64,000 nt of DNA from Flavobacteriales bacterium UBA6693 (lineage in GTDB: Bacteria > Bacteroidota > Bacteroidia > Flavobacteriales > Weeksellaceae), in contig DKJL01000006.1 of the NCBI GenBank assembly GCA_002454815.1, positions 376,843-440,842 of the forward strand. Direction: 5' to 3'. The first letter of the stretch is position 1, and each line of letters opens with the position of its first letter. Positions 8,652-17,556 of this stretch are shown piece after piece. The notes below the pieces were generated by a model that saw only the letters and a program-made list of their open reading frames with translations, was not told the DNA's origin and made no database searches. A program made the position numbers and the translations under genes.

Positions 8652-9395
8652 ATGTTAAAGATCAATAACCTACACGCAAAAATTCAGGACGGAGCTGAAA
8701 TATTAAAAGGCATAAATCTGCAAATCAACCCGGGGGAAGTACACGCTATTATGGGGCCCAACGGCGCCGGAAAATCAACTTTAGCTTCTGTAGTCGCCGG
8801 TAAGGAGGACTATGAAGTAACGGAAGGCGAAATCCTGTTTCAGGGCAACGAAATTTCTGAAGATGCACCGGAAGAGCGAGCGCACCGCGGTATCTTCCTG
8901 TCTTTCCAGTATCCCGTCGAAATTCCGGGTGTTACGGTAACCAATTTTATTAAGGCTGCCATCAACGAAAACCGAAAGGCAAAAGGTCTGGAGAATATGC
9001 CGGCCAAAGAAATGTTGGCTTTGGTGAAAGAAAAGTCAGAACAGCTAAATATTAAGCGTGATTTCCTTGCGCGTTCGCTGAACGAAGGTTTTTCCGGCGG
9101 AGAGAAAAAACGTAACGAGATTTTCCAGATGATGATGCTGGATCCAAAACTGGCCATCTTGGACGAAACCGATTCCGGGCTCGATATCGACGCACTCAGA
9201 ATCGTAGCAGACGGGGTGAACTCTTTCCGAAACGAAGGCAACGCCGTACTGCTCATCACCCACTATCAAAGACTTTTGGATTATATTCAACCGGATTTCG
9301 TGCACGTTTTAGCAGATGGTAAAATCATCAAAACCGGTGATAAATCGTTGGCGTTGGAACTTGAGGATAAAGGCTACGACTGGCTTTTGAATTAA
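8652..9395 (+). CDS. sufC: Fe-S cluster assembly ATPase SufC
   Basis: SufC is the ABC-type ATPase that drives conformational change of the SufB-SufD dimer. The 247 residues show Walker A GPNGAGKST (about 36-44), the SufC form of the ABC signature FSGGEKKRNE, and Walker B LAILDETDSGLD. There are no membrane segments, as expected for a soluble complex. A purine-poor AT leader precedes the ATG at 8652. Confidence 0.98.
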   Translation: MLKINNLHAKIQDGAEILKGINLQINPGEVHAIMGPNGAGKSTLASVVAGKEDYEVTEGEILFQGNEISEDAPEERAHRGIFLSFQYPVEIPGVTVTNFIKAAINENRKAKGLENMPAKEMLALVKEKSEQLNIKRDFLARSLNEGFSGGEKKRNEIFQMMMLDPKLAILDETDSGLDIDALRIVADGVNSFRNEGNAVLLITHYQRLLDYIQPDFVHVLADGKIIKTGDKSLALELEDKGYDWLLN

Positions 9396-9482
9396 TCTTT
9401 CTTCCCGTCATCGATTGATCGAGTGTGGCACGCTCACACTATTTCCGAATCTCTACGTCTTCGGACGTTTAAACAAAATCAA

Positions 9483-10802
9483 ATGGCATTATTAGATAAT
9501 ATACAAAATAACCATACCGAATTTCTCGAAACTCTGCAGCACCGTTTTCTGGACGAAAGCCGGATCTCTGCTCTGAGAAAATTCACGCATTTGGGTTTAC
9601 CGACTCGACGTGACGAAGAGTACAAGTACACCAACCTGCGCGAAATTACCGAGAAAAACTATAATTTTTTCCCAACCGAAGAACATACACTGCTGAAAAG
9701 TACCATTGATGAACTTCATCTGGGCGAAGAGAACTTCGACTGGATCGTCTTTGTCAACGGGAAACTGCGCAAGGAACTTTCGAAGATCACCATTGAAAAT
9801 GTGGAACTGCTTTCGTTTAATTATGCTTTAAACGATGCTGCGCATAAAGACGTTTTTGATCAGTATTTTAACACCATCGCCGATCCACAGCTCGCTTTCA
9901 CCAGCCTGAATGCTGCTTACTGTAAACACGGTTTTTTCCTGCGTGTACCGAAGAATGTTGTGATCGAAAAACCGATCCACGTTTTTTATATCTCCCAAAA
10001 TCAGGAGCAGAATACTTTTTACAATACGAGAAACCTGCTGATTGCAGAACCCGGCGCACGTATCGAAGTGATCGAAAGTCATCACAACTTCGACGATACC
10101 TTTGTGCTCACGAATTCTGTTACCGAGATTTTCACTTACGAAAATGCGAAAGCCGACTGGCACAAACTTCAGAACGACAGCGATACTTCCTATCTTATCG
10201 ATCATACTTTTGCGAAACAGGAACGCGACAGTTTAACGACCGTCAACACCTTTTCTTTTGGCGGCAAGCTTGTGCGTAACAATCTGGATTTCATTCACAA
10301 CGGGGAGAATATCAACTCGTTTATGAACGGCATCACCATCATCGGCGGTGAGCAGCTCGTCGACCATCATACGGCCGTGCACCACCGCACGCCCAACTGC
10401 GAAAGCTACCAGAATTACAAAGGGATATACAAAGACCACTCTCATGGCGTTTTCAACGGAAAAGTTTTCGTGGACAAAATAGCCCAGAAAACCAATGCCT
10501 ATCAGCAGAATAACAACGTGCTGCTGGACGAGGGTGCGTCAATCGATACAAAACCGCAGCTGGAGATTTTTGCGGATGATGTGAAGTGTTCACACGGGTG
10601 TACCGTCGGACAGCTGAACGAAGATGCTTTGTTTTACCTGCGCGCGCGCGGGATTTCCAAGAAAGAAGCGCAGGCGATGTTGCTTTTTGCGTTCGCTAAT
10701 GATGCGATGCAGAATATTGATATTGAGCCGCTTAGAGTAAAGATTTCAAAACTGCTGGCACAAAAACTTGGCGTCGGGATGGTCTTTGAAGATCTGTATT
10801 AG
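9483..10802 (+). CDS. sufD: Fe-S cluster assembly protein SufD
   Basis: SufD is the SufB paralogue that completes the SufBC2D scaffold and helps iron entry. The 439-residue protein shows the family C-terminal block CSHGCTVGQLNEDALFYLRARGI and the earlier HHTAVHHRTPNCESYQNYKGI. The frame is open back to 9423, but the added 20 residues are unlike the family, so the ATG at 9483 (MALLDNIQ) is preferred. A terminator at 10925 ends the cluster. Confidence 0.97.
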   Translation: MALLDNIQNNHTEFLETLQHRFLDESRISALRKFTHLGLPTRRDEEYKYTNLREITEKNYNFFPTEEHTLLKSTIDELHLGEENFDWIVFVNGKLRKELSKITIENVELLSFNYALNDAAHKDVFDQYFNTIADPQLAFTSLNAAYCKHGFFLRVPKNVVIEKPIHVFYISQNQEQNTFYNTRNLLIAEPGARIEVIESHHNFDDTFVLTNSVTEIFTYENAKADWHKLQNDSDTSYLIDHTFAKQERDSLTTVNTFSFGGKLVRNNLDFIHNGENINSFMNGITIIGGEQLVDHHTAVHHRTPNCESYQNYKGIYKDHSHGVFNGKVFVDKIAQKTNAYQQNNNVLLDEGASIDTKPQLEIFADDVKCSHGCTVGQLNEDALFYLRARGISKKEAQAMLLFAFANDAMQNIDIEPLRVKISKLLAQKLGVGMVFEDLY

Positions 10803-10804
10803 GG

Positions 10805-10887
10805 CGACAGATTTCCGTCCTCCGCTCCCGCTTTTTTGTTGCACTTCGTTTCACAAAAAGAGCTCCGCTCAGGCCGGGTCGCGGGTA
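10805..10887. repeat. Intergenic palindromic element
   Basis: This GC-rich stretch in the sufD-mutB gap has nested inverted repeats: CCCGC (10827-10831) with GCGGG (10881-10885), and inside these TTTTTTGT with ACAAAAAG. It codes for nothing visible. The CCTGAGCGG-like core seen on its minus strand recurs in the element at 15090, which suggests a dispersed family. Confidence 0.45.
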
Positions 10888-10924
10888 GAGTTTAATCTAC
10901 TGATAGCGATTTACTCGAAAAAAT

Positions 10925-10951
10925 AAAAGACGGTGAAAGCCGTCTTTTTTT
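10925..10951. terminator. Terminator between sufD and methylmalonyl-CoA mutase
   Basis: GACGG and CCGTC form a stem with a short TGAAAG loop, flanked by an A-run upstream and seven T downstream. It can stop both convergent transcripts. Confidence 0.85.
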
Positions 10952-11011
10952 GTGCCTGATTTCGAAAAAAGTCTACTTCCAATAAGAGTACATTTTCCGC
11001 GTTTAATGAAA

Positions 11012-13135
11012 TTACTCAGTGAGAAAACCTTCCAGTATTTCGCAAGCCGACTTTGGCAAATTGGTGCCGGGACCGAAAATATAATCGGCGCCGTTAGCAT
11101 AGAGGAAGTCGTAATCCTGCTGCGGAATCACGCCACCTACAACGATGGTAATGTCGTCAGCGCCCAGCTTTTTCAGTTCTTCCACTACTTGGGGAACGAG
11201 GAATTTGTGACCGGCTGCCAGGGAAGAAATTCCCAAAATGTGAATGTCATTCTCCACTGCCTGTTTCGCTACTTCTTCCGGGGTTTGGAATAGAGGCGCG
11301 ACATCAACATCAAATCCCATATCTGCAAACGCTGTGGCCACCACTTTTGCTCCGCGGTCGTGCCCATCCTGGCCCATCTTAGCAACCATAATTCGGGGAC
11401 GGCGGCCTTCTCCCGCAGAAAACTGTTCCGCAAGCTTGAGGGCTTGTTCAAAATATTTATTCTTATTCGCATTCATTGCATAAACTCCCTGTATGGTTCG
11501 GATATGTGCTTTGTAGCGCCCGAAAATTTCTTCCATTGCATCGCTCATTTCACCCAGTGTCACACGCCTCCGCGCGGCTTCGATACAGATTTCCAGTAAA
11601 TTTTGGTCACCGGTCTTTGCCGCATTGCTCAGTTTTGACAGAATTTCTTTTACAGCTTCAGCGTTGCGCGTTTCTTTAATCTGATGCAGACGTTCAATTT
11701 GTTTTCTGCGCACCTCGCTGTTGTCGATATCCAGAATATCAAGCTGCATCTGTTGCTGCTTCGACTGAAACGAATTGACACCGATAATAAACTCTTCGCC
11801 ACTGTCGATTTTCGCCTGTTTTCGGGCAGCTGCTTCCTCGATGCGCATTTTCGGAATTCCGGCTTCAATGGCTTTGGTCATACCTCCTTCCAGCTCTACT
11901 TCCTCGATGAATTTCATGGCTTCATCGACCATTTGTTGGGTTAGCGCTTCGACGACATGACTTCCGCCCATCGGATCTACGATATTGCAGATTCCACTTT
12001 CCTGCTGCAGGATGATCTGTGTGTTCCGTGCTATTTTCGCTGAATAGTCGGTAGGAAGCGCGATAGCTTCGTCCAGTGCATTAGTATGTAGCGACTGCGT
12101 GCCGCCCAGCGCCGCAGAAAGTGCCTCGATGGTCGTACGCGTAATATTGTTGAAAGGTTCCTGTTCGGTAAGACTCCAGCCCGAAGTTTGAGAATGCGTC
12201 CTGAGGGCCAGTGATTTTGCGTTTTTAGGCCCGAATGGGGTAAGCAGCTTGGCCCAGATCAAGCGGGCTGCACGCATCTTGGCGATTTCCATAAAATGAT
12301 TCATGCCGACCGCCCAAAAGAAGGAGAGGCGCGGAGCAAAATCGTCGATGTTCATGCCGGCTTTAATACCGGTGCGTACGTATTCCAGACCGTCCGCCAA
12401 TGTGTAGGCCATTTCTAAAACGGGTGTGGCACCGGCTTCCTGCATATGATAACCCGAAATTGATATCGAATTAAACTTAGGAATATTTCGCGAGGTGTAG
12501 GAAAAGATATCTGCAATGATCTTCATGGAAGGCGCTGGTGGATAGATATAGGTATTTCGCACCATGAATTCTTTCAGAATGTCGTTCTGTATCGTCCCGG
12601 AAAGTTGTTTCTGCTCGACGCCCTGCTCCTCAGCCGCTACAATATAGAAGGCCAGTATGGGAAGCACTGCACCGTTCATCGTCATTGAAACCGAAATCTG
12701 ATCCAGTGGAATCTGGTCAAAAAGAATCTTCATATCTTCCACAGAATCAATTGCGACACCGGCCTTACCAACGTCGCCCATCACTCTGGGGTGGTCAGAA
12801 TCGTAGCCGCGGTGCGTGGCCAAATCAAAAGCTACTGATAATCCTTTTTGGCCGGCAGCTAAATTTCTGCGATAAAATGCGTTGGATTCTTCCGCGGTTG
12901 AAAATCCAGCGTACTGCCGGATGGTCCACGGTTTCTGTACATACATTGTCGGGTAGGGCCCGCGCAAATAAGGGACAACTCCCGCTGCATATTTGTTTTC
13001 GGTCAGAACTTTAGAATCTGCATCAGTATAAGCAGATTTCATTTCGAGACCGTCTTTTTCGAAAAAATAAGCCTCAGCCGAATTGGCATGAAGAGAAAAG
13101 TCAGGTTTTTGTTGACGGATAGGTGCGCGCATCAT
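11012..13135 (-). CDS. Methylmalonyl-CoA mutase, large/catalytic subunit
   Basis: The enzyme interconverts (R)-methylmalonyl-CoA and succinyl-CoA with adenosylcobalamin, in propionate and branched-chain metabolism. The 707-residue protein has the N-terminal TIM barrel (PYLRGPYPTMYVQKPWTIRQ near 55-75) and the C-terminal B12 domain with the base-off motif DGHDRG at 590-595. Two adjacent ATG codons open the frame. No small-subunit gene adjoins; upstream on this strand is a small lipoprotein gene. The chaperone GTPase MeaB is encoded separately at 55.2 kb. Whether it works alone or with a small subunit encoded elsewhere cannot be judged here. Confidence 0.96.
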   Translation of the reverse strand: MMRAPIRQQKPDFSLHANSAEAYFFEKDGLEMKSAYTDADSKVLTENKYAAGVVPYLRGPYPTMYVQKPWTIRQYAGFSTAEESNAFYRRNLAAGQKGLSVAFDLATHRGYDSDHPRVMGDVGKAGVAIDSVEDMKILFDQIPLDQISVSMTMNGAVLPILAFYIVAAEEQGVEQKQLSGTIQNDILKEFMVRNTYIYPPAPSMKIIADIFSYTSRNIPKFNSISISGYHMQEAGATPVLEMAYTLADGLEYVRTGIKAGMNIDDFAPRLSFFWAVGMNHFMEIAKMRAARLIWAKLLTPFGPKNAKSLALRTHSQTSGWSLTEQEPFNNITRTTIEALSAALGGTQSLHTNALDEAIALPTDYSAKIARNTQIILQQESGICNIVDPMGGSHVVEALTQQMVDEAMKFIEEVELEGGMTKAIEAGIPKMRIEEAAARKQAKIDSGEEFIIGVNSFQSKQQQMQLDILDIDNSEVRRKQIERLHQIKETRNAEAVKEILSKLSNAAKTGDQNLLEICIEAARRRVTLGEMSDAMEEIFGRYKAHIRTIQGVYAMNANKNKYFEQALKLAEQFSAGEGRRPRIMVAKMGQDGHDRGAKVVATAFADMGFDVDVAPLFQTPEEVAKQAVENDIHILGISSLAAGHKFLVPQVVEELKKLGADDITIVVGGVIPQQDYDFLYANGADYIFGPGTNLPKSACEILEGFLTE

Positions 13136-13182
13136 TACGTTTTTGATCAGCTATAAAGGTACAAATTTCCACAAAGCTGTAA

Positions 13183-13476
13183 TTATCTGGCACTGTCCCT
13201 TCGTTCGCGTTGGCGCTCGGCAGCAGTTTTATCGTCAGTTTTGTCCAGGCTTTCTTTGAGCTGTGCACCGGTTTCCTGGAGAGCTGCACCGGTTTGTTCT
13301 GCTGCCACCTCAATTTTGTCGCCCACTTTTCTGGCGGTGGAGTCGATGCGTTCGCGGTCTGGTCCCACGGTTTCGACGGTGGTTGTATTACCGTACTCGT
13401 CGACGGTGGTTTCAATTTTCTTTTCGCACGAGACGAGCAAAACTGCAGCGCTGATTATTAAAACTGAAATTCTCAT
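13183..13476 (-). CDS. Small charged lipoprotein of unknown function
   Basis: The 97-residue product has a lipoprotein signal with lipobox VLLVSC (Cys17) and a charged, probably helical mature part rich in Glu, Thr, Lys and Arg (KVGDKIEVAAEQTGAALQET). I do not recognise a family. A TAAATTTG promoter-like element lies about 25 bp before the start. The gene ends 47 bp before the methylmalonyl-CoA mutase start, so read-through is possible but a functional link is doubtful. Confidence 0.7.
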   Translation of the reverse strand: MRISVLIISAAVLLVSCEKKIETTVDEYGNTTTVETVGPDRERIDSTARKVGDKIEVAAEQTGAALQETGAQLKESLDKTDDKTAAERQRERRDSAR

Positions 13477-13528
13477 GATGAATCGGATTATTGTTCTGTC
13501 AAATTTAAAGAATTAAATAAAAACAAAA

Positions 13529-13549
13529 AACCCGCAATAGATGCGGGTT
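13529..13549 (-). terminator. Terminator after small lipoprotein gene
   Basis: AACCCGCA and TGCGGGTT form an 8-bp stem with a 5-base loop. The T-run lies on the minus strand, so it ends the gene at 13571-13855. Confidence 0.8.
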
Positions 13550-13570
13550 ATTCAGAACGGTTGTGGGTTC

Positions 13571-13855
13571 TTATTTTGTAATGTCACCATCACCGTCGGT
13601 AGCGTCTTGGGCTCCTTCTTTCACAGACTGAGCACCGTCCTGGATCGCGTTTCCTGTAGCATCTACTGCATTTTCAGCAGCGTTGTCCATTTCGTTTACT
13701 GTAGAATCGTTGGTGATTGGCAATGAATCATTGTCGACTACGATTGCAGTCTGCGTAGAATCGCTGTCCATCATTGTGTTCTCTGTTTCCGTTTTCTTGC
13801 AAGAAGTAAGTGCGAAAGCGGCTACTGCGCCAAGCATAAAGATTGTTTTTTTCAT
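13571..13855 (-). CDS. Small acidic lipoprotein of unknown function
   Basis: The 94-residue product has a lipobox FALTSC (Cys19) and a low-complexity, Asp/Thr/Asn-rich mature part (NAAENAVDATGNAIQDGAQS) that resembles the neighbouring small lipoprotein in style. The heptad-like Ala/Val spacing suggests an amphipathic helix. I do not recognise a named family. TATATTTG at 13888-13895 is a likely -7 element, and a terminator follows, so it is probably transcribed alone. Confidence 0.7.
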   Translation of the reverse strand: MKKTIFMLGAVAAFALTSCKKTETENTMMDSDSTQTAIVVDNDSLPITNDSTVNEMDNAAENAVDATGNAIQDGAQSVKEGAQDATDGDGDITK

Positions 13856-13914
13856 AATAGTTTTCCGTTATTTAAATAATAATTGCCCAAATATAGTTAA
13901 ATATTATAATATAG

Positions 13915-15000
13915 TTAGTAACTTTCTTCTTCGCCGCGCATTTTTTCTGCATTTTCTGCCATGATGACGGCGTCAATCATTTCCTGCAGATCACCGTTCA
14001 TGTAAGCGTCCAGGTTGTACATGGATTTATTGATGCGGTGATCCGTAACGCGGCCCTGCGGGTAATTATAAGTTTTAATTTTTGCAGAACGGTCGCCGGT
14101 GGAAACCATTGATTTTCTTTGTGCAGCAATATCTCCGACGGCTTTTTGCACTTCGATATCATAAAGTTTCGTCCTCAGCATTTCCATCGCCAGTTCACGG
14201 TTGGCCAACTGAGATCGAGCCTGCTGGCAAACGACCACCATGCCCGAAGGTTTGTGCGTGAGCTGTACTTTTGTTTCTACTTTGTTCACGTTTTGTCCGC
14301 CGGCACCGCCGGAACGCGAGGTCTGCATCTCAATATCTGCAGGATTCAGTTCGAAATCCACTTCTTCCGCTTCGGGCAAGACGGCGACCGTGATTGCGGA
14401 GGTATGCACACGTCCCTGAGATTCAGTTTCCGGGACGCGCTGTACGCGGTGCACACCGGACTCAAATTTCAGAATGCCGTATACACCTTCTCCTTCTACT
14501 TTCAGGATCAGTTCTTTATAGCCTTTGGAAGCTTCATTGGCATCGGTGATTTCGTGTTTCCAGCCTTTGGATTTAAAGTACATGGCATAAGCACGGTATA
14601 CATCTTCCACGAAAATAGCTGCTTCGTCACCGCCGGTACCAGCGCGCAGTTCGACGATAACGTTTTTATCATCGGCCGGATCTTTGGGAATAAGCAGGAT
14701 TTTGAGTTTTTCTTCCAGCTCAGGAAGTTGGTCGAGCGCCTCGTTTTTCTCAATTTTTGCCATTTCCGCAAATTCTTTATCCGACCCGTCGGCGATGATT
14801 TCGTCGGATTCTTCGATGGTCTGCAATGCCTGTTGATAAGCATTAAAAACGGAAACAATTTTTCCCAGGTCGCTGTATTCTTTATTTAAGGCAGAATATT
14901 TCTTCTGGTCAGAAATGATGTCCGGTTGAATGATAAGATCGGCCACTTCGTTGTAGCGCTGTTTGATAGCTTCGAGTTTGGGGATAAGTGACTTGGACAT
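13915..15000 (-). CDS. prfA: Peptide chain release factor 1
   Basis: RF1 recognises UAA and UAG and triggers release of the finished peptide. The 361 residues include the stop-codon reading tripeptide in RVPETESQGR (PET in the PxT position that marks RF1 rather than RF2) and the catalytic GGQ in SGGAGGQNVNKVET. The frame is open to 15060, but the ATG at 15000 (MSKSLIPK) gives the family N-terminus. A possible -7 element TATCTTTG lies at 15020-15027, inside the longer reading, which supports the shorter start. Confidence 0.97.
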   Translation of the reverse strand: MSKSLIPKLEAIKQRYNEVADLIIQPDIISDQKKYSALNKEYSDLGKIVSVFNAYQQALQTIEESDEIIADGSDKEFAEMAKIEKNEALDQLPELEEKLKILLIPKDPADDKNVIVELRAGTGGDEAAIFVEDVYRAYAMYFKSKGWKHEITDANEASKGYKELILKVEGEGVYGILKFESGVHRVQRVPETESQGRVHTSAITVAVLPEAEEVDFELNPADIEMQTSRSGGAGGQNVNKVETKVQLTHKPSGMVVVCQQARSQLANRELAMEMLRTKLYDIEVQKAVGDIAAQRKSMVSTGDRSAKIKTYNYPQGRVTDHRINKSMYNLDAYMNGDLQEMIDAVIMAENAEKMRGEEESY

Positions 15001-15089
15001 TTCTGATTTTTTGTGTGTGCAAAGATAAAGAAATATGAAGTAAATAAAAAGAAGCTTCATCGCCGGCTAAAGATGAAAGGAATGGGATG

Positions 15090-15160
15090 GTAGCCCGGAT
15101 CGCAGCGGAAATCCCGCAGCCGCCTGAGCGGCGAGGAATTGAAGCGAAGAGCCGGACCGT
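15090..15160. repeat. Intergenic palindromic element in a 315-bp gap
   Basis: Between prfA and the next gene lies a GC-rich element with the palindrome GCCGC-CTGA-GCGGC (15119-15132) and the flanks AGCCCGGAT and GAGCCGGACC. The run AAATCCCGC...CGCCTG...GAGGAATT also occurs in similar form at 26429. It encodes nothing visible. The rest of the gap holds the prfA promoter region and one terminator. Confidence 0.45.
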
Positions 15161-15226
15161 AAGTGAAAGGCAAACAGCTTTTCTTGCTCCTAAAGTTGCT
15201 GTAAACAAATAATTTTATGCACAAAA

Positions 15227-15253
15227 AAATCAGCTTCGATAAGGAAGCTGATT
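15227..15253 (-). terminator. Terminator after small membrane protein gene
   Basis: AATCAGCTTC and GAAGCTGATT form a 10-bp stem around GATAAG, with seven T following on the minus strand. Confidence 0.85.
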
Positions 15254-15318
15254 ATTATATAGTGTTTTGCTTTGTGATTGCGCAGCCCGGAATTCGGGTG
15301 GGCCGGCAATGACATCAA

Positions 15319-15600
15319 CTAGTGATGACCGTGGTGATCGGTATGCAGGAATGGACCGCGACCTTTGGGGCTACTGTAAATGATTTCTGCACCTTGCTCC
15401 GGCAATGTTTTTCTGCGAACGTCTTCGGGATCAAAAGCCTTGGTTTTGCCCAGGTATTCTGCCAAGCCGGCGGTGAGCCAAAGCGGAATAACATAGCCAA
15501 AAAACATAAAGATGCACCAAAATCCGATCAGGAACATGATTACAAAATATACCGTCCACAGGAACTGGTAAAAAGGCCAAAATGCTGATAACATCATCAT
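15319..15600 (-). CDS. Small membrane protein with His-rich tail
   Basis: The 93-residue protein has two hydrophobic, aromatic-rich segments (about 3-24 and 27-45), a soluble part with KAFDPEDVRRKTLPEQG, and the tail FLHTDHHGHH. I do not recognise a family. The frame is open to 15663, but a complete promoter lies inside that extension, so the start must be one of three ATG codons at 15594-15600. The His tail could bind a metal, but this is inferred. Confidence 0.7.
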   Translation of the reverse strand: MMMLSAFWPFYQFLWTVYFVIMFLIGFWCIFMFFGYVIPLWLTAGLAEYLGKTKAFDPEDVRRKTLPEQGAEIIYSSPKGRGPFLHTDHHGHH

Positions 15601-15617
15601 CGTACAAGAATTTAAGG

Positions 15618-15649
15618 CAAAAATAGTATAAATTTCTGGTGCGCGCAAA
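15618..15649 (-). promoter_or_regulatory. Promoter of the small membrane protein gene
   Basis: On the minus strand TTTG (15646-15649) is followed by 20 bp and TATTTTTG (15618-15625), a good Bacteroidota -33/-7 pair, 17 bp before the ATG at 15600. Confidence 0.75.
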
Positions 15650-15691
15650 GCATTAACGTGCACTTTTTGTTATTTAAAATCATTCCAGGTT

Positions 15692-17302
15692 TCAATGCTG
15701 CGCGATGGACTCGAAAAAGTCGTTGCCTTTGTCATCTGAAATTATAAATGCGGGAAAGTTTCGGATTTCTATTTTACGCACAGCCTCCATGCCAAGTTCT
15801 TCAAAATCAACCACTTCTACAGAGGTGATGTTTTCTTTCGCCAGTATGGCGGCCGGGCCACCGATGGAACCGAGATAAAAACCACCGTATTTGTGGCAGG
15901 CATTGGTAACTTCCTTGCTGCGGTTGCCTTTTGCCAACATAATCATGCTGCCGCCGTGCGACTGAAACTCGTCAACGTAAACATCCATGCGGCCTGCCGT
16001 GGTGGGTCCGAAACTTCCGGAAGCCATACCGGCAGGAGTTTTGGCCGGCCCGGCGTAATAAATGGGGTGATTTTTAAAATATTCCGGCATCGGTTGTCCG
16101 CTGTTGAGCAGTTCTTTAATTTTTGCGTGCGCGATATCGCGCGCCACGATCAGGGTGCCATTTAACGTGAGGCGCGTCTTGATCGGATATTTCGACAGTT
16201 CCGCAAGAATGTCGGGCATCGGCCTGTTCAGATCAATGCTTACAGCTTCTTCCAAATGTGGTGGTGTTTGTGGCAGAAAGCGTTTGGGATTGGTCTCAAG
16301 CTGCTCCAGAAAAATGCCTTCTTTGGTTATTTTCCCTTTAATGTTGCGGTCCGCGGAGCATGATACGCCCATTCCTACAGGACAGCTGGCGGCATGACGT
16401 GGCAAACGGATCACGCGAACATCGTGGGTGAGATATTTTCCGCCGAACTGGGCACCGATTGCACTTTCTTGGCAGATCTGCTGGACGCGCTGTTCCCATT
16501 CGAGATCGCGGAATGCCTGGCCGCCCATATTTCCGCGTGTTGGCAGGTGATCATAGTAACCCGCACTGGCTTTCTTCACGGCAGCAAGATTGGCTTCCGC
16601 AGAAGTTCCGCCAATAACGAGCGCCAAATGATAGGGAGGACACGCTGCAGTGCCCAAATCCATTATACGCTCCCGCACGAAAGCTTCGAGCGCGCGGTCG
16701 TTTAGCAGAGATTTTGTTTTTTGGTAGAGAAAAGTTTTGTTGGCCGAACCACCGCCTTTTGCCAAAAACAGAAAGCGGTATTCGTTGCTGTTGTCACTAT
16801 AGATATCGATTTGTGCGGGCAGATTGGTGCCGGAATTTTTTTCTTCAAACATCGTCAGCGGTACAATCTGCGAATAGCGAAGATTTCGTTTGAGGTACGT
16901 GTTGTAAATTCCTTTGGAAATCCATTCCGCATCGTCGGCGCCTGTATATACATTTTCGCCTTTGACAGCAACGCAAATTGCCGTGCCTGTATCCTGACAC
17001 GAGGGCAGGGCTCCTTCGATGGCTACCGCCGCATTTTGTAAAAGATTGTAGGCCACAAACCGATCATTATCAGTGGCTTCCGGGTCGTCGATGATGTTAC
17101 GAAGCTTCTGTAGATGGCCGGGACGCAGCATGAAAGAAACATCGGCCAGGGCATTTTCTGCCAATAATTCCAGGGCTGCGGGCTCGATGGTTATAATTTC
17201 ACGGTTCCCGTACTGCTGCACTTTTACGTGATCCGAGGTGAGTTTTTTATAAGGCGTGTCGTCCTTTAGAATGGGAAAAGGCTTTTGATACTGAAATTCC
17301 AT
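15692..17302 (-). CDS. Fumarate hydratase class I (Fe-S type)
   Basis: This single-chain, oxygen-sensitive [4Fe-4S] enzyme hydrates fumarate to L-malate in the TCA cycle. The 536 residues match the fused class I form. Cluster ligands are expected in PSCQDTGTA, GTAACPPYH and the CPVGMGVSCSADRN region. The frame opens at 17428, but the family N-terminus (MEFQYQKPFPILKDD) starts at the ATG at 17302. A class II fumarase gene lies 1.4 kb away, so this cell has both types. A hairpin at 17385 precedes the gene. Confidence 0.96.
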   Translation of the reverse strand: MEFQYQKPFPILKDDTPYKKLTSDHVKVQQYGNREIITIEPAALELLAENALADVSFMLRPGHLQKLRNIIDDPEATDNDRFVAYNLLQNAAVAIEGALPSCQDTGTAICVAVKGENVYTGADDAEWISKGIYNTYLKRNLRYSQIVPLTMFEEKNSGTNLPAQIDIYSDNSNEYRFLFLAKGGGSANKTFLYQKTKSLLNDRALEAFVRERIMDLGTAACPPYHLALVIGGTSAEANLAAVKKASAGYYDHLPTRGNMGGQAFRDLEWEQRVQQICQESAIGAQFGGKYLTHDVRVIRLPRHAASCPVGMGVSCSADRNIKGKITKEGIFLEQLETNPKRFLPQTPPHLEEAVSIDLNRPMPDILAELSKYPIKTRLTLNGTLIVARDIAHAKIKELLNSGQPMPEYFKNHPIYYAGPAKTPAGMASGSFGPTTAGRMDVYVDEFQSHGGSMIMLAKGNRSKEVTNACHKYGGFYLGSIGGPAAILAKENITSVEVVDFEELGMEAVRKIEIRNFPAFIISDDKGNDFFESIAQH

Positions 17303-17384
17303 GGCGGTGTCAACTTTTTTAGCAGCCGCGAAAATAAGAAAAATACAGGAGTAAAGGCTGAAAGGAAATTTATAAAATAAAAAT

Positions 17385-17405
17385 AGTGAAGATTGAGTCT
17401 TCACT
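17385..17405 (-). terminator. Hairpin upstream of class I fumarase
   Basis: AGTGAAGA and TCTTCACT form a perfect 8-bp stem with a 5-base loop, followed on the minus strand by a T-rich tail. It lies 150 bp after the WYL regulator gene and 83 bp before the fumarase start, so it may end the regulator transcript or act as a leader attenuator. Confidence 0.6.
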
Positions 17406-17556
17406 ATCTGTGCTTGCCAGATGCTCATGCCGAACGGGTCGGGTTGATTCTCATGGTTACTAGAAAATGCAGCAGCAAGCAGCTAAATCTTCTTCATCAT
17501 TTGTGTGGTGCAAATCTATGAAGTATGATTGTCATTTTGTGTCAAACATGATTTGC

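Noticed and set aside
13136..13182. Cobalamin riboswitch upstream of methylmalonyl-CoA mutase
   Set aside because: The gap is only 47 bp and shows no B12-box-like sequence.
14119..14889. Long open frame on the plus strand opposite prfA
   Set aside because: It is fully antisense to a clear RF1 gene and has no family features, start signal or promoter.
15601..15663. Longer start for the small His-tailed membrane protein
   Set aside because: The extension contains a full TTTG-N20-TATTTTTG promoter, so it is unlikely to be translated.
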